DNA from: Marinobacter fonticola | GTDB taxonomy: Bacteria > Pseudomonadota > Gammaproteobacteria > Pseudomonadales > Oleiphilaceae | Assembly (NCBI RefSeq): GCF_008122265.1 | Contig: NZ_CP043042.1 | Span: forward strand, 496,001-560,000 | Direction of reading: 5' to 3' | DNA length: 64,000 nt | Part shown: piece after piece, positions 43,229 through 52,197 of the stretch | Numbering within the stretch: position 1 is the stretch's first letter | Layout: each line of letters opens with the position of its first letter | Position numbers and translations under genes: made by a program | Notes under the pieces: model-generated | Told to the model about the DNA's origin: nothing | Databases searched by the model: none | What the model saw: only the letters and a program-made list of their open reading frames with translations

Positions 43229-44776
43229 TCAGGCTTGCTGCCGGGTCAAATCGTTCGGGAAGTGCTGCATGACACTTTGCACGGGAAAAGGCGTCATTCC
43301 GCCCATGGCGCATAGGGAACCATCCACCATGGTTTCGCAAAGGTCGGACAGGAGTTCGAGGTTGGCGTCGGCGTTCTCGCCGGCACGGATGCGATCGATC
43401 ACTTCCACGCCGCGCACGGCGCCGATGCGGCAGGGGGTACACTTGCCACAGGATTCGACGCTGCAGAATTCCATGGCAAAGCGGGCCTGTTCGCCCATAT
43501 CCACGGTGTCGTCGAACATCACCACGCCGCCATGGCCGACGACGCCGCCGAAGGCCGCAAAGCCTTCGTAATCGATAGGACTATCCCATTGGCTTTCGGG
43601 CAGATAGGCGCCGAGCGGGCCGCCGACCTGGACGGCTTTCAGTGGACGGCCACTCAGGGTGCCGCCGCCGAAGCCTTCCATCAGTTCACGCAAGGTGGTG
43701 CCGAAAGCAAGCTCTACAAGGCCACCCTGCTTGACGTTGCCCGCCAGTTGCAGTGCAAGGGTCCCGCGGGACTTGCCCATGCCGTAATTCGCGTAGGCCT
43801 GCGCGCCCTGATCGATGATGAACGGGACAGCCGCTAGAGATAGGACGTTATTGACCACCGTAGGCCGGCCGAAGAGGCCTTTGATAGCGGGCAGTGGCGG
43901 TTTCGCCCGCACCATGCCGCGCTTGCCTTCCAAGCTGTCGAGCAATGAGGTTTCCTCGCCGCAGATGTAGGCACCTGCGCCCAGGCGCACTTCCAGATCG
44001 AAGTGCCTGCCGCTGCCCAGGATATCGTTGCCCAGATACCCCGCGTTATAGGCGCGTTTGAGGGCTTCGTTAAACATCCGGTGGGCGATTGGGTATTCCG
44101 AACGCAGGTAGATATAACCCTGGGTCGCGCCCACTGCCAGTCCGGCGATAGTCATGCCTTCGATGAGCATGTAGGGATCGCATTCCATCACCAGCCGGTC
44201 GGCGAAGGTGCCGGAGTCGCCCTCATCGGCATTGCAGACGATGTATTTCTGGCCCTCCGGCTCGTCGTGGACGGTTTGCCACTTGATCCCCGTGGGAAAA
44301 GCCGCACCCCCACGCCCGCGCAGGCCGGAATTCTTCACCTCGTCGACAATGGCTTGGGTGGCCATGGTCAGGGCTTCTTCCAACCCGGCAAAGCCGCGAT
44401 GGGCGCGATAGTCGTCGATGGAAAGCGGGTCGGTGAGACCGATGCGGGAGAAGGTCAGGCGCTGCTGGTTCTTCAGATAGGGGATTTCGCCAGTCAGTCC
44501 GTGAGCCAGCGCGTGCGCCCGTTCACCCTCGAACAGTCCGGCATCGGCAAGCTCAGCCACATCGGAGGGATCGACCGGGCCATAGGCAACGCGGCCCTCC
44601 GGGGTGTCGACCTCAATCAGGGGTTCCAGCCAGAACAAGCCTCTCGACCCATTGCGGACAAGCTTCAGATCCAGTTGGCGGCTTTCGGCTTCACGCTCGA
44701 TCAAGCTGGCGACGTCGTCCGCGCCAAGGGCCAGGGCGGTGGTGTCGCAGGGCACATACACGGTCACGGTCATCAT
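43229..44776 (-). CDS. fdsB: NAD-dependent formate dehydrogenase beta subunit (FMN/NADH-binding)
   Basis: A 515-residue NuoF-like subunit. The N-terminal about 110 residues form a thioredoxin-like extension; then come the FMN/NADH site (GLRGRGGAAFPTGIKW, YIVCNADEGDSGTFADR, GAGAYICGEETSLLDSLEG) and the 4Fe-4S motif ESCGKCTPCRIG. It accepts electrons from FdsA and reduces NAD. The start overlaps the fdsG stop by ATGA. The layout G-B-A-fdhD-D is the standard fds operon. Confidence 0.95.
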   Translation of the reverse strand: MMTVTVYVPCDTTALALGADDVASLIEREAESRQLDLKLVRNGSRGLFWLEPLIEVDTPEGRVAYGPVDPSDVAELADAGLFEGERAHALAHGLTGEIPYLKNQQRLTFSRIGLTDPLSIDDYRAHRGFAGLEEALTMATQAIVDEVKNSGLRGRGGAAFPTGIKWQTVHDEPEGQKYIVCNADEGDSGTFADRLVMECDPYMLIEGMTIAGLAVGATQGYIYLRSEYPIAHRMFNEALKRAYNAGYLGNDILGSGRHFDLEVRLGAGAYICGEETSLLDSLEGKRGMVRAKPPLPAIKGLFGRPTVVNNVLSLAAVPFIIDQGAQAYANYGMGKSRGTLALQLAGNVKQGGLVELAFGTTLRELMEGFGGGTLSGRPLKAVQVGGPLGAYLPESQWDSPIDYEGFAAFGGVVGHGGVVMFDDTVDMGEQARFAMEFCSVESCGKCTPCRIGAVRGVEVIDRIRAGENADANLELLSDLCETMVDGSLCAMGGMTPFPVQSVMQHFPNDLTRQQA

Positions 44777-45318
44777 TTCACCTCCAGCGTCGAGGTGGTG
44801 AGCCGGTCCACCAGGCGATCGAATTTGTCGGCGGTCACCCGGCCGTGGATGGTGTCATCCACACGGATCGACGGGCCGCAGGCGCAATTGCCCAGGCAAT
44901 AGACAGGCTCAAGGGTAAATTCGTTGTCCCGGCTGGTCTGGTGATAGTCCACGCTCAGCTTATTCTTGATATGGGCTTCGAGCTGGCGGCTACCCACCGC
45001 CTGGCAGGCTTCCGCGCGGCACACATGCACCACGTGGCTGCCCGCCGGGTGTGTTCGGAAATGGTGGTAGAAACTAATAATGCCGTGGACCTCGGCGCGA
45101 GTGTGGCGCAGAGCTTCGGCAATGATGGGCACGGCCGCTTCCGGGATATACCCAAAGCGGTCCTGGATCGCGTGCAGGATCGGCAGAATGGCTCCGGGCT
45201 TGTCCTTCAGGGCATCAATCTCCTGCTGGATCAACTCGGGGGTCCACTCTTGCGGCTGCAGTGTACCGGAAGGGGCCATGGACAAGCTCTCATCAATGTG
45301 GTTATTGTGCTCTAACAT
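44773..45318 (-). CDS. fdsG: NAD-dependent formate dehydrogenase gamma subunit (2Fe-2S)
   Basis: A 181-residue NuoE-like subunit with a thioredoxin-fold 2Fe-2S domain. The cluster ligands are CRAEACQAVG and CLGNCACGPSI, and the upstream helical part (QDRFGYIPEAAVPIIAEAL, GIISFYHHFRTHPAG) is typical. The ATG at 45318 has no good ribosome-binding site; ATG at 45279 (GAGAG upstream) would remove 13 poorly conserved residues. It is the first gene of the fds operon and faces the regulator gene across a 90-base AT-rich gap. Confidence 0.92.
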   Translation of the reverse strand: MLEHNNHIDESLSMAPSGTLQPQEWTPELIQQEIDALKDKPGAILPILHAIQDRFGYIPEAAVPIIAEALRHTRAEVHGIISFYHHFRTHPAGSHVVHVCRAEACQAVGSRQLEAHIKNKLSVDYHQTSRDNEFTLEPVYCLGNCACGPSIRVDDTIHGRVTADKFDRLVDRLTTSTLEVK

Positions 45319-45355
45319 ATGAATTATCGTTCTTAATTGTTTTTGGTTTTGTTAG

Positions 45356-45376
45356 GCTATTTATCTGCAAAATAGC
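45356..45376. promoter_or_regulatory. Inverted repeat operator between fdsG and its regulator
   Basis: GCTATTT (45356-45362) and AAATAGC (45370-45376) are exact complements around 7 bases, in the AT-rich 90-base divergent promoter. The spacing of arm centres (14 bases) and the A/T-rich cores fit a dimeric ModE- or LysR-like helix-turn-helix protein, such as the product of the adjacent gene. Confidence 0.6.
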
Positions 45377-45408
45377 ACTCAAAAATTAACCAATAAATAT
45401 GAATAGTC

Positions 45409-46491
45409 ATGCATAAGAAAAAACTTCATATATCACCCGCCTGGGTATTTCGAACCGAAGACGGCGAGTTGTTCGAGCCGGTCCTCTTCCGCTTGCTCAA
45501 GGGCGTGCGCGATTCCGGCAAGCTGACGGTTGCCGCCGAGGTTGCCGGTATTTCCTATCGCCATGCCTGGAACCTCCTCAACCGCGGTGCCGACTTCTTC
45601 GACGTGCCGCTGGTACTGATGCGCAAGGGGCACGGCACGCAGCTTTCGGCCCTCGGGGAGAAGTTGCTGTGGTCCGAGCAGCGGGTCAAGGCGCGCTTGG
45701 GACCACAAATCGACAGCATGGCCTCCGAACTCAATATGCAGCTCCAGCAGTTGCTTGCGGGCGCCCACCCGGTGCTGCGCCTGCATGCCAGTCACGGCTA
45801 TGCGGTGGCGCTGCTACCGGATTTCTCCGAATGGGTGGAGCTGGACCTGCAGTACACCAACCCCGCCGACGCCCTAAGTGCGCTGGCCCGGGGCGAGTCC
45901 GACCTGGCCAGTTTCCATTTTCCCGCCTGCCCGCGACTGGCGGATCAGGTCATGGCCCTCTACAGGCGTCAGCTCGACCTCAAGAACCTGCGCGTGATCC
46001 GCTTCGTCACCCGGGAGCAGGGGCTGATCATCCGCAGCGACAGCCGAGAGGCAATCGCCGGCCTGCAGGATCTCACCAAGCCGGACGTCCGCTTTATCAA
46101 CCGTGATCGTCATTCCGGCACCCGCATCCTGTTCAACTTATTGCTGGAGGAGCAGGGCATCGTGACTGACGACATCCGCGGTGCCGATCAGGAAGAGTTT
46201 ACCCACACCGCGGTGGCGGCCTACGTCGCTGCCGGCATGGCCGACGCCGGTTTCGGTGTGGAGGCCTCGGCCCGGCAATTCGGGCTCGACTTTATCAACC
46301 TGGCCACCGAGCACTACCTGCTGATCTGCCCTGAAGACAAGCTCAAGCAGGGCAACATGCGCCAGCTGCTGGAGCTCATGGGCGCGCCCGAGTTTCTCGC
46401 CGAAATCGACAAGCTCCCCGGCTACGCCCCGGATCGCTGCGGCGAGATCTGCTCCTTTGAACAGATGCTCGCCGGAGATCGGGGCGTCTGA
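45409..46491 (+). CDS. ModE-like DNA-binding regulator with substrate-binding-protein-like domain
   Basis: A 360-residue regulator. Residues about 10-95 resemble the ModE/LysR helix-turn-helix (FRLLKGVRDSGKLTVAAEVAGISYRHAWNLLN, in segments, then GHGTQLSALGEKLL). Residues 120-345 look like a periplasmic-binding-protein fold used as an effector domain (LRLHASHGYAVALLPDF, SDLASFHFPA, LIIRSDSREAIAGLQDL, FINRDRHSGTRILFNLLL, HTAVAAYVAAGMADAGFG), as in molybdate-sensing one-component regulators. Divergent placement next to fdsG makes it the likely regulator of the formate dehydrogenase genes, sensing molybdate, tungstate or formate; the ligand is not readable. Confidence 0.85.
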   Translation: MHKKKLHISPAWVFRTEDGELFEPVLFRLLKGVRDSGKLTVAAEVAGISYRHAWNLLNRGADFFDVPLVLMRKGHGTQLSALGEKLLWSEQRVKARLGPQIDSMASELNMQLQQLLAGAHPVLRLHASHGYAVALLPDFSEWVELDLQYTNPADALSALARGESDLASFHFPACPRLADQVMALYRRQLDLKNLRVIRFVTREQGLIIRSDSREAIAGLQDLTKPDVRFINRDRHSGTRILFNLLLEEQGIVTDDIRGADQEEFTHTAVAAYVAAGMADAGFGVEASARQFGLDFINLATEHYLLICPEDKLKQGNMRQLLELMGAPEFLAEIDKLPGYAPDRCGEICSFEQMLAGDRGV

Positions 46492-46492
46492 C

Positions 46493-46519
46493 GGCGATCC
46501 GGGATTATTCCCGGTCGCC
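46493..46519. terminator. Hairpin between convergent regulator and transporter genes
   Basis: GGCGATCCGGG (46493-46503) pairs with CCCGGTCGCC (46510-46519), with one bulged base and a 6-base loop ATTATT. No T-run follows on either strand, so if it terminates transcription it does so weakly or bidirectionally. It sits in the 41-base gap between convergent stops. Confidence 0.4.
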
Positions 46520-46532
46520 TCTAGCCGATGAC

Positions 46533-48191
46533 TTAGAGCAACGCTGCGGCTTTGGCCAGCGCGATATAAAGTCCGATGAGAAACGGAATGCCCACACCCA
46601 GCCAGCACAGCACGCCGGTAATGCCGAACTTGCCGCGCGCGGCGGTTTCGGCGTTGGCGGAAACGCGGTCTTCATGCTGCAGCGAGCGCTCGTATTCCAC
46701 CTCTTCTTCGGTCATCTGGTCGGATGCCTTTACCGGCCGTACCAGCGCGTTGCAGATCAGGCCCAAAAACAGCAGGCCCGCCATAATGTACAACGTGCGG
46801 TCGTAGACCAGCGCGGGCTCTACGCCTGCTTCCAGTTGGGCTTCGCGTAGCGCTGCGATAATCAGCGGGCCGACCAGGCCGGCGGCGGTCCAGGCAGTGA
46901 GTAATCGGCCGTGGATCGCGCCCACCATTTGCGTGCCGAAAATGTCCGCCAAGTAGGCCGGCACCGTGGCAAAACCGCCGCCGTACATGCTCAGGATGAC
47001 GCAGATGGAAAGGACGAACATGCCCGCCATGCCGAGGTGTCCCCAGGTGGGTAGCAGGCAATACATAACGATGCCGATGACGAAAAAGCAGTAGTAGGTG
47101 TTCTTGCGGCCGATCTTGTCCGAGAGGGAGGCCCAGAACAAGCGCCCGACGCTGTTGAACAGACTGATCAGGCCCACCAGGCCGGCGGCCGCCGCAACGA
47201 CCGCGGCCTTCTGGGCATCCGTCAGCGTGGCGGCGCTGTCCTGGATGCCAACCAGCGCGGCGCCGAACACATCCTGAAGCATCGGGCTGGCCATGGAAAT
47301 GACGGCAATGCCGGCTGTCACGTTGAGGAACAGGACCCCCCAGATCAGCCAGAACTGCTTGGTCTTCCAGGCCCGGTTCAGGTGAACGTGTCCCTGCGTG
47401 ATCATCGCGTTGGATTTCTGGTCTTCGGAGGGTTGCCAGCCTTTCGGGCGCCAGCCGTTGGGTGGGACGCGAAAGCCGATAGCACCGCTGACCATGACGA
47501 TGGCGTAGATGATACCCATGGTAATTAGCGTCATGGCGACTCCGGTGCCCCCATCCGCGGAGAAATAGCTCATCAGCAGGACCGCCAGCGGGGCGCCGAT
47601 CATCGCACCGCCGCCGTAACCCATGATGGCAAAGCCGGTAGCCATGCCGCGGCGATCCGGAAACCACTTGATGAGCGTCGAAACGGGTGTGATATAGCCC
47701 AGACCCTGGCCGATACCGCCCAGCACGCCCGCGCCCAGGTAGACCAGCCACAACTGATGGACCATCACGCCGATACCGCCAACCACCATACCGCCGCCCC
47801 AGCACAGGGCCGCAATGCAGCCAGCTTTTCGTGGTCCGGCATGCTCCAGCCAGGCGCCCCAAATGGCAGCAGAGACGCCCAGCACGGCGATGAAGATCCC
47901 GAACACATAGGTGACGTGGGCCACCGACCAGTTACAGGTGGTGGTTGTCAGCGCCTGAATAAAGCCGATATTGGCGCAGCTGGCCGGGGCGTTGGCAATC
48001 TCGTTGCTCATTGGCAACCAGAATACCGAGAAGCCGTACGCCATCCCGATACAGAGGTGAATCGCCAGCGCGGCTGTGGGTACCAGCCAGCGGTTGAAGT
48101 TGGGTCCTGCAATTGTGCTTTCACGGGCGAAGAAACCAGCGGAGCGCCGCCCGCCGGATGCCAATGTTCCGTCTTCAGTGATGCCGTCCAT
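46533..48191 (-). CDS. MFS transporter, OFA (oxalate/formate antiporter) family
   Basis: A 552-residue major facilitator with an unusual cytosolic N-terminal leader and twelve predicted helices. OFA markers are IHLCIGMAYGFSVFWLPM in helix 1, YITPVSTLIKWFPDRRGMATGFAIMGYGGGAMI (read in segments) and NSVGRLFWASLSDKIGRKNTYY. A central cytosolic insertion contains the NGWRPKGWQPSEDQ segment. Next to an fds operon, transport of formate or another small carboxylate is expected. The start has GAGAG about 11 bases upstream. Substrate inferred from context only. Confidence 0.87.
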   Translation of the reverse strand: MDGITEDGTLASGGRRSAGFFARESTIAGPNFNRWLVPTAALAIHLCIGMAYGFSVFWLPMSNEIANAPASCANIGFIQALTTTTCNWSVAHVTYVFGIFIAVLGVSAAIWGAWLEHAGPRKAGCIAALCWGGGMVVGGIGVMVHQLWLVYLGAGVLGGIGQGLGYITPVSTLIKWFPDRRGMATGFAIMGYGGGAMIGAPLAVLLMSYFSADGGTGVAMTLITMGIIYAIVMVSGAIGFRVPPNGWRPKGWQPSEDQKSNAMITQGHVHLNRAWKTKQFWLIWGVLFLNVTAGIAVISMASPMLQDVFGAALVGIQDSAATLTDAQKAAVVAAAAGLVGLISLFNSVGRLFWASLSDKIGRKNTYYCFFVIGIVMYCLLPTWGHLGMAGMFVLSICVILSMYGGGFATVPAYLADIFGTQMVGAIHGRLLTAWTAAGLVGPLIIAALREAQLEAGVEPALVYDRTLYIMAGLLFLGLICNALVRPVKASDQMTEEEVEYERSLQHEDRVSANAETAARGKFGITGVLCWLGVGIPFLIGLYIALAKAAALL

Positions 48192-48692
48192 AAACAGTTC
48201 TCTCTTTTCTTATTTGTTTTGCAGAAGGCTCCGTTACAGATTGAAGAGCCTGCGTACAGCTTCGGAACGGTGGAGGTTCTGACTGCTAGTGCGTTCGTCG
48301 TCGGTGAGTGAATACGCAGCGAACTCCCGGGGGTGGGAGCGCAAAGGATGGGGCGCGAGGCTGGAAAAGCGGGGCTATCCGGCCACAGCTGCACGGGATG
48401 GAATCGCTCATGGCAGCTCTCTTTATTGTTTTATATGAATTGGAGTGCATAGGTGAAACGGTGTTGACAAGGGCTTCACCAAAGGCGTCATTTGATTTGA
48501 ATGGTGGTTAGGCTGCAACTAGTCGAAAGTCTTATGATTTATTATGCATATATTGTGGAGTGCACTCAGACCAGTATGCCTGGGCTCCTAAAACGCTTGG
48601 TCTGAAAGGGGCTTGCAGTTGAAAGCTCGATGGGCCTCTATTTCTGAGAACCAGAGGGATCTATTGAGGTGATTGGCGAAGGTTATGGGTCG
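48192..48692. other. Intergenic region with no recognised gene
   Basis: About 500 bases between two minus-strand genes: downstream of the kinase gene on one side and upstream of the OFA transporter on the other. It should contain the transporter promoter and the end of the bkd-kinase transcript. The only structure I see is CAGACCA (48567-48573) with TGGTCTG (48598-48604), separated by 24 bases, near AT-rich sequence from 48530 to 48560. Confidence 0.4.
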
Positions 48693-50537
48693 TCAGCTCT
48701 CTGTCCTCGGATTCTTCGGATAATACCGCTCCGGCAGGCGCTCGATGTGCGGGAAAAAACGCGTGTCTTTGTAGGGCATTTTCATAAAGCCCGAAACGCC
48801 CAGCCCGGTGATCTGGTCCACGGCGGCGAGGATGTCGTCCAGGCAGCGGCTGAATTCAACTTCCTTGGCCGGGTCGAGCAGGCGGTAGTGGCTGTGGATC
48901 TTCAAATGGCGGGGTAGGGCCTCGAAGATGATCATGCCGGTGTGATGGATGTTGTTCAGCGCTTCCAGGGATTTCATGATGGCATCGGGCAGGACCAGGA
49001 ATTCTTCCGGGTCCGGGCCATCCTCGAAATAGGAGTGGATGCGGGTGCGGTCCTCGATTTCCGGGGCGGCGCTAACTTCGTAGCGTAGCTGCATGTCCGG
49101 GGAGAGGATGAACGGCTGGTTCGGATCGTCGCGGTCGACGTGCAGGGTGTCGCGGGCATTGAACAGGCAACTCTTGAAGATGCCCTGGCGGTAGATCGCC
49201 TGAGCCAGGTTCACCATATTGTTGACCGCCGTAACAAAGGCATTTTTGAGCTTGGGATCGTGCAGGTTCAGTGAGGTGTCCACATAGACGCCGTTGGCCT
49301 CCCAGCGCACCGCCAATCCGCCTTCCACCGGATAGCGGCCCAGTCGGCTGACCGCCGCCAGGAACGCCTTTTCGGTTTCACCCATGCCTTGCATGAAGTT
49401 CTTGTAGTAGCGGTCGAGCTGCACGTCGTTGACGTCATTGAGCGTCGAGGGCGCATTTTCTTCACGCAGGAATGACTTTCGCGAGCTATAGACGACGGTA
49501 TCGATCTCCCGGTCCGATTGCCGTGTCCAGACCGGCACCAGTGGGCTCGGCGCCGGCTCGGGCAGGTCGATCATCACCGTGCGGGCCATGCGCGGCATCT
49601 CTTTCAGGTAGTAGTCGCCAGCGCGTCGGCGGGTGTCGGGGTCGGGGTCGAGCATGCCGTCCAGCATGCGGGCGAACGCCATCGGCAAGCCCAGGGAGGT
49701 GGAAGGTATGGCGTGGTGGCCGAAGCGGCAGGATTGTCCCGAGGCCAGCGCATAGAGCGTTCCCGCGGCACCCTGCTCGTCGAAACGTGGGGAGGAAAGC
49801 CCGCCATGCAGTTGTTCCTCCCCGATAAAGTAGACATCGCCTAGACGGGCGTTGGTCTGCTGCAGGTTATCGGACATCAGTTCCATCACATTGGCGGTGA
49901 TGAACTGCTGATTGGCGTCCAGTTGCGCGAACACGGAGGAGCCCCAGTCGATCAGGGCGATGTTTTCGCGCTCGGCGTCGAAGACCAGGTTGGACGGTTT
50001 GATGTCGCCGTGGACGATGGGCCGTCCGGAAGGTCCGGATTCGCGGCGTAGATTGCGCAGGATATCCGCGAGCTGAGCGGCAATGCGCATGACCAGCCGG
50101 GGCCGCAGCCGGCCTTCCCGTAGCGAGACCTCTTCCAGGTTGAGGCCGGCGGCCCGCTCCATCACCAGAATGGGTTGATTCCGTGCCCGTTGGAACGCGA
50201 TCAGACGAGGCACCCTGGGATGCTCCACCTGCTCGAGAATAAACGCCTCGTCTTCCAGCCGGTCCTGCAGGTGCTGGGGCAGGTTGACCCGGGTGAACTT
50301 GAATACGTGCTCAAGGTCCCGCGTACCCTCCAGCGCCAGCCGGCCGGCAAATACGAAGCCGTAGGCGCCTTTGCCGATCATCTCGATATCGCGGTAACCC
50401 AGCTGCCTGAGCTGGTCTGCGCACAGGGCCACCCAGTCCTTCAGTTTCCTGGCATCGTCCTCGCTGAGCAGATAGATCGACTGCTCTTCGGGGATGTAGA
50501 ACTGCTGAAGCTGGGATGGCTCGGTGTCATGCAGCAT
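48693..50537 (-). CDS. Hanks-type serine/threonine protein kinase linked to the bkd operon
   Basis: A 614-residue protein kinase with an unassigned C-terminal domain. The kinase core shows the glycine loop GKGAYGFVF (residues 55-63), a lysine in HVFKF (about 80), a glutamate in the following helix (DEAFILEQ), the catalytic loop HGDIKPSNLVF (about 176-186, with HGD for HRD) and DWGSS for DFG (about 197-201), so catalysis is plausible. Residues 360-600 form a separate alpha/beta region (EKAFLAAVSRLGRYPVEGGLAVRWEA, PDAIMKSLEALNNIHH) that I do not recognise. No membrane segment is seen. The start lies 2 bases after the E2 stop, so it should be cotranscribed with the branched-chain dehydrogenase, which is its obvious candidate substrate. 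Confidence 0.85.
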   Translation of the reverse strand: MLHDTEPSQLQQFYIPEEQSIYLLSEDDARKLKDWVALCADQLRQLGYRDIEMIGKGAYGFVFAGRLALEGTRDLEHVFKFTRVNLPQHLQDRLEDEAFILEQVEHPRVPRLIAFQRARNQPILVMERAAGLNLEEVSLREGRLRPRLVMRIAAQLADILRNLRRESGPSGRPIVHGDIKPSNLVFDAERENIALIDWGSSVFAQLDANQQFITANVMELMSDNLQQTNARLGDVYFIGEEQLHGGLSSPRFDEQGAAGTLYALASGQSCRFGHHAIPSTSLGLPMAFARMLDGMLDPDPDTRRRAGDYYLKEMPRMARTVMIDLPEPAPSPLVPVWTRQSDREIDTVVYSSRKSFLREENAPSTLNDVNDVQLDRYYKNFMQGMGETEKAFLAAVSRLGRYPVEGGLAVRWEANGVYVDTSLNLHDPKLKNAFVTAVNNMVNLAQAIYRQGIFKSCLFNARDTLHVDRDDPNQPFILSPDMQLRYEVSAAPEIEDRTRIHSYFEDGPDPEEFLVLPDAIMKSLEALNNIHHTGMIIFEALPRHLKIHSHYRLLDPAKEVEFSRCLDDILAAVDQITGLGVSGFMKMPYKDTRFFPHIERLPERYYPKNPRTES

Positions 50538-50539
50538 GT

Positions 50540-52150
50540 TCAGCCCAAATGCAGCAACATCGTTTGCGGCGCTTCCAGGTAGCCCTTCCAGCGGTTGCAG
50601 AAGCGGGCGATGGTGCCGCCATCGATGACGCGGTGATCGCCGGCCCAGCTGATCGTCATGATCGCCCGTTCCACCACCTGGCCGTTGGCATCGAAACGCG
50701 GCAGGCGCTGGGTACGGCCGAGCGCGACGATGGCTACCTCCGGCGGGTTGATGATGGGCGCGGCGTAGGTGCCGCCCAGCGCGCCGATGTTGGAGATGGT
50801 GATGGTGCCGCCTTTCAGGTCTTCCTGACTGACGCGGCCCTCGCGGGCGGCTTCGGTCAGGCGGGCCACTTCATCGGCGATCTCCAGCAGGGTCAGCCGC
50901 TCGACGCCTTTCACGTTGGGCACGATCAGGCCTACTTTGCTGTCCACCGCCATGCCGATATTGCACTGAGGCTGGTAGTGAATCTCGGTGACGTCATCGT
51001 TGATGCGGCTGTTGAGGATCGGGAACTCCTGGACCGCCAGTGCCATGGCTTTCATGATGAACGGCATCAGCGTCAGGCGCTTACCCTGGGCTTCGGCCTC
51101 GGGTTTGAGCTGCTGGCGCAGGTTGAGCAGGTCGGTGACGTCGATGTCCTCGCTGAAGTTGAAGTGAGGGATCGTCGACGCCGATTCCGCCATGCGCTTG
51201 GCCATGGCTGCCCGCATGCCTTTGATCGGCTCGACGCGCACCTCCTGCTCGGCCGCCTCGGCGCGGCGTGGTTTGGCGGCCTTCGCCGAGTCCTCGGGCT
51301 GGCGGGTTTGTGCGGCCGGCTTTTCGAGATGCGCCAGAATGTCCGCTTTGAGCACCCGGCCGTCCTTGCCGGTGCCCTCAATGTCGGATAGCTCCAGATC
51401 ATGCTCGCGGACCAGTCGCCGCACCGCGGGGCTGGCGGGAATGCGCTGACGTGTTTGCGGCGAGGTGGTGGTTTTGGCGGTAGCCGGCACCGAGTCGCTG
51501 CTCTTGGGCGCGGCGGCTTGTTGCGGTTTAGCCGCAGGTGCCGAGCCTTCCTCTCGTTCCCGCGGGATAAACGCAAACAGCGGCGAATGTACCTTGGCCA
51601 GTTCTTCCTTCTGATAGTAAAGCTGAGTCACCCGGCCGGCTTTTGGCGCGGTGATCTCGACCATCGCCTTGTCGGTCATCACGTCGACCACAGGCTGGTC
51701 TTCCTCGATCTCGTCGCCCTCGGCGATGCGCCATTCCACGACCTCGCACTCGACGATGCCTTCACCGATATCCGGCAGGATAAAGTCCTCTGTCTCGCCA
51801 TCGTCAGAGGCGGTGGTTTCGCCTTTTTGCTCAGCTTCGGGACTGCTTTTGGCGTCCCGGTTGCTATCGGCGGGCGAGGACTCCGATGCGGCGCTTTCGC
51901 TACCGTCGTCGTCGTCTTCTGCGATCAGCTCGAACAGCGGTTCATGCACTTTGGCGGTGTCGCCTTCCTGATGGTATAGGCGGGTCACGCGGCCTTTATA
52001 GGGCGCTGGAATTTCCACCAGCGCTTTGTCGGTCATGACCTCGGCCACCGGCTGATCTTCCTCGATCACGTCGCCCTCGCTCACCAGCCACTTGACCAGC
52101 TCGCACTCCACGATACCTTCGCCGATATCGGGCAGTATAAAATCACTCAT
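50540..52150 (-). CDS. bkdB: Branched-chain 2-oxoacid dehydrogenase E2 (dihydrolipoyl acyltransferase), two lipoyl domains
   Basis: A 536-residue E2 core. Two lipoyl domains stand in tandem at about residues 1-80 and 115-195, each with the lipoylated lysine in VMTDKALVE or VMTDKAMVE. An acidic linker separates them, then an alanine/proline-rich linker, an E3-binding domain (ASPAVRRLVREHDLELSDIEGTG) and the catalytic acyltransferase domain with the HRVIDG active-site motif near the end. Two lipoyl domains are more than the single one I expect for Pseudomonas BkdB. ATG 52150 is preferred, with GGAGAG upstream. It transfers the branched acyl group to CoA. No E3 gene lies nearby, so a shared lipoamide dehydrogenase is presumed. 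Confidence 0.92.
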   Translation of the reverse strand: MSDFILPDIGEGIVECELVKWLVSEGDVIEEDQPVAEVMTDKALVEIPAPYKGRVTRLYHQEGDTAKVHEPLFELIAEDDDDGSESAASESSPADSNRDAKSSPEAEQKGETTASDDGETEDFILPDIGEGIVECEVVEWRIAEGDEIEEDQPVVDVMTDKAMVEITAPKAGRVTQLYYQKEELAKVHSPLFAFIPREREEGSAPAAKPQQAAAPKSSDSVPATAKTTTSPQTRQRIPASPAVRRLVREHDLELSDIEGTGKDGRVLKADILAHLEKPAAQTRQPEDSAKAAKPRRAEAAEQEVRVEPIKGMRAAMAKRMAESASTIPHFNFSEDIDVTDLLNLRQQLKPEAEAQGKRLTLMPFIMKAMALAVQEFPILNSRINDDVTEIHYQPQCNIGMAVDSKVGLIVPNVKGVERLTLLEIADEVARLTEAAREGRVSQEDLKGGTITISNIGALGGTYAAPIINPPEVAIVALGRTQRLPRFDANGQVVERAIMTISWAGDHRVIDGGTIARFCNRWKGYLEAPQTMLLHLG

Positions 52151-52197
52151 GGTTGCTCTCCTGTCCTTCACCCGTCCTTCAATGAAAATCGGGGGAC

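Noticed and set aside
48567..48604. CAGACCA...TGGTCTG inverted repeat as a terminator
   Set aside because: The 24-base loop and missing T-run make an intrinsic terminator unlikely; kept only as a note in the intergenic entry.
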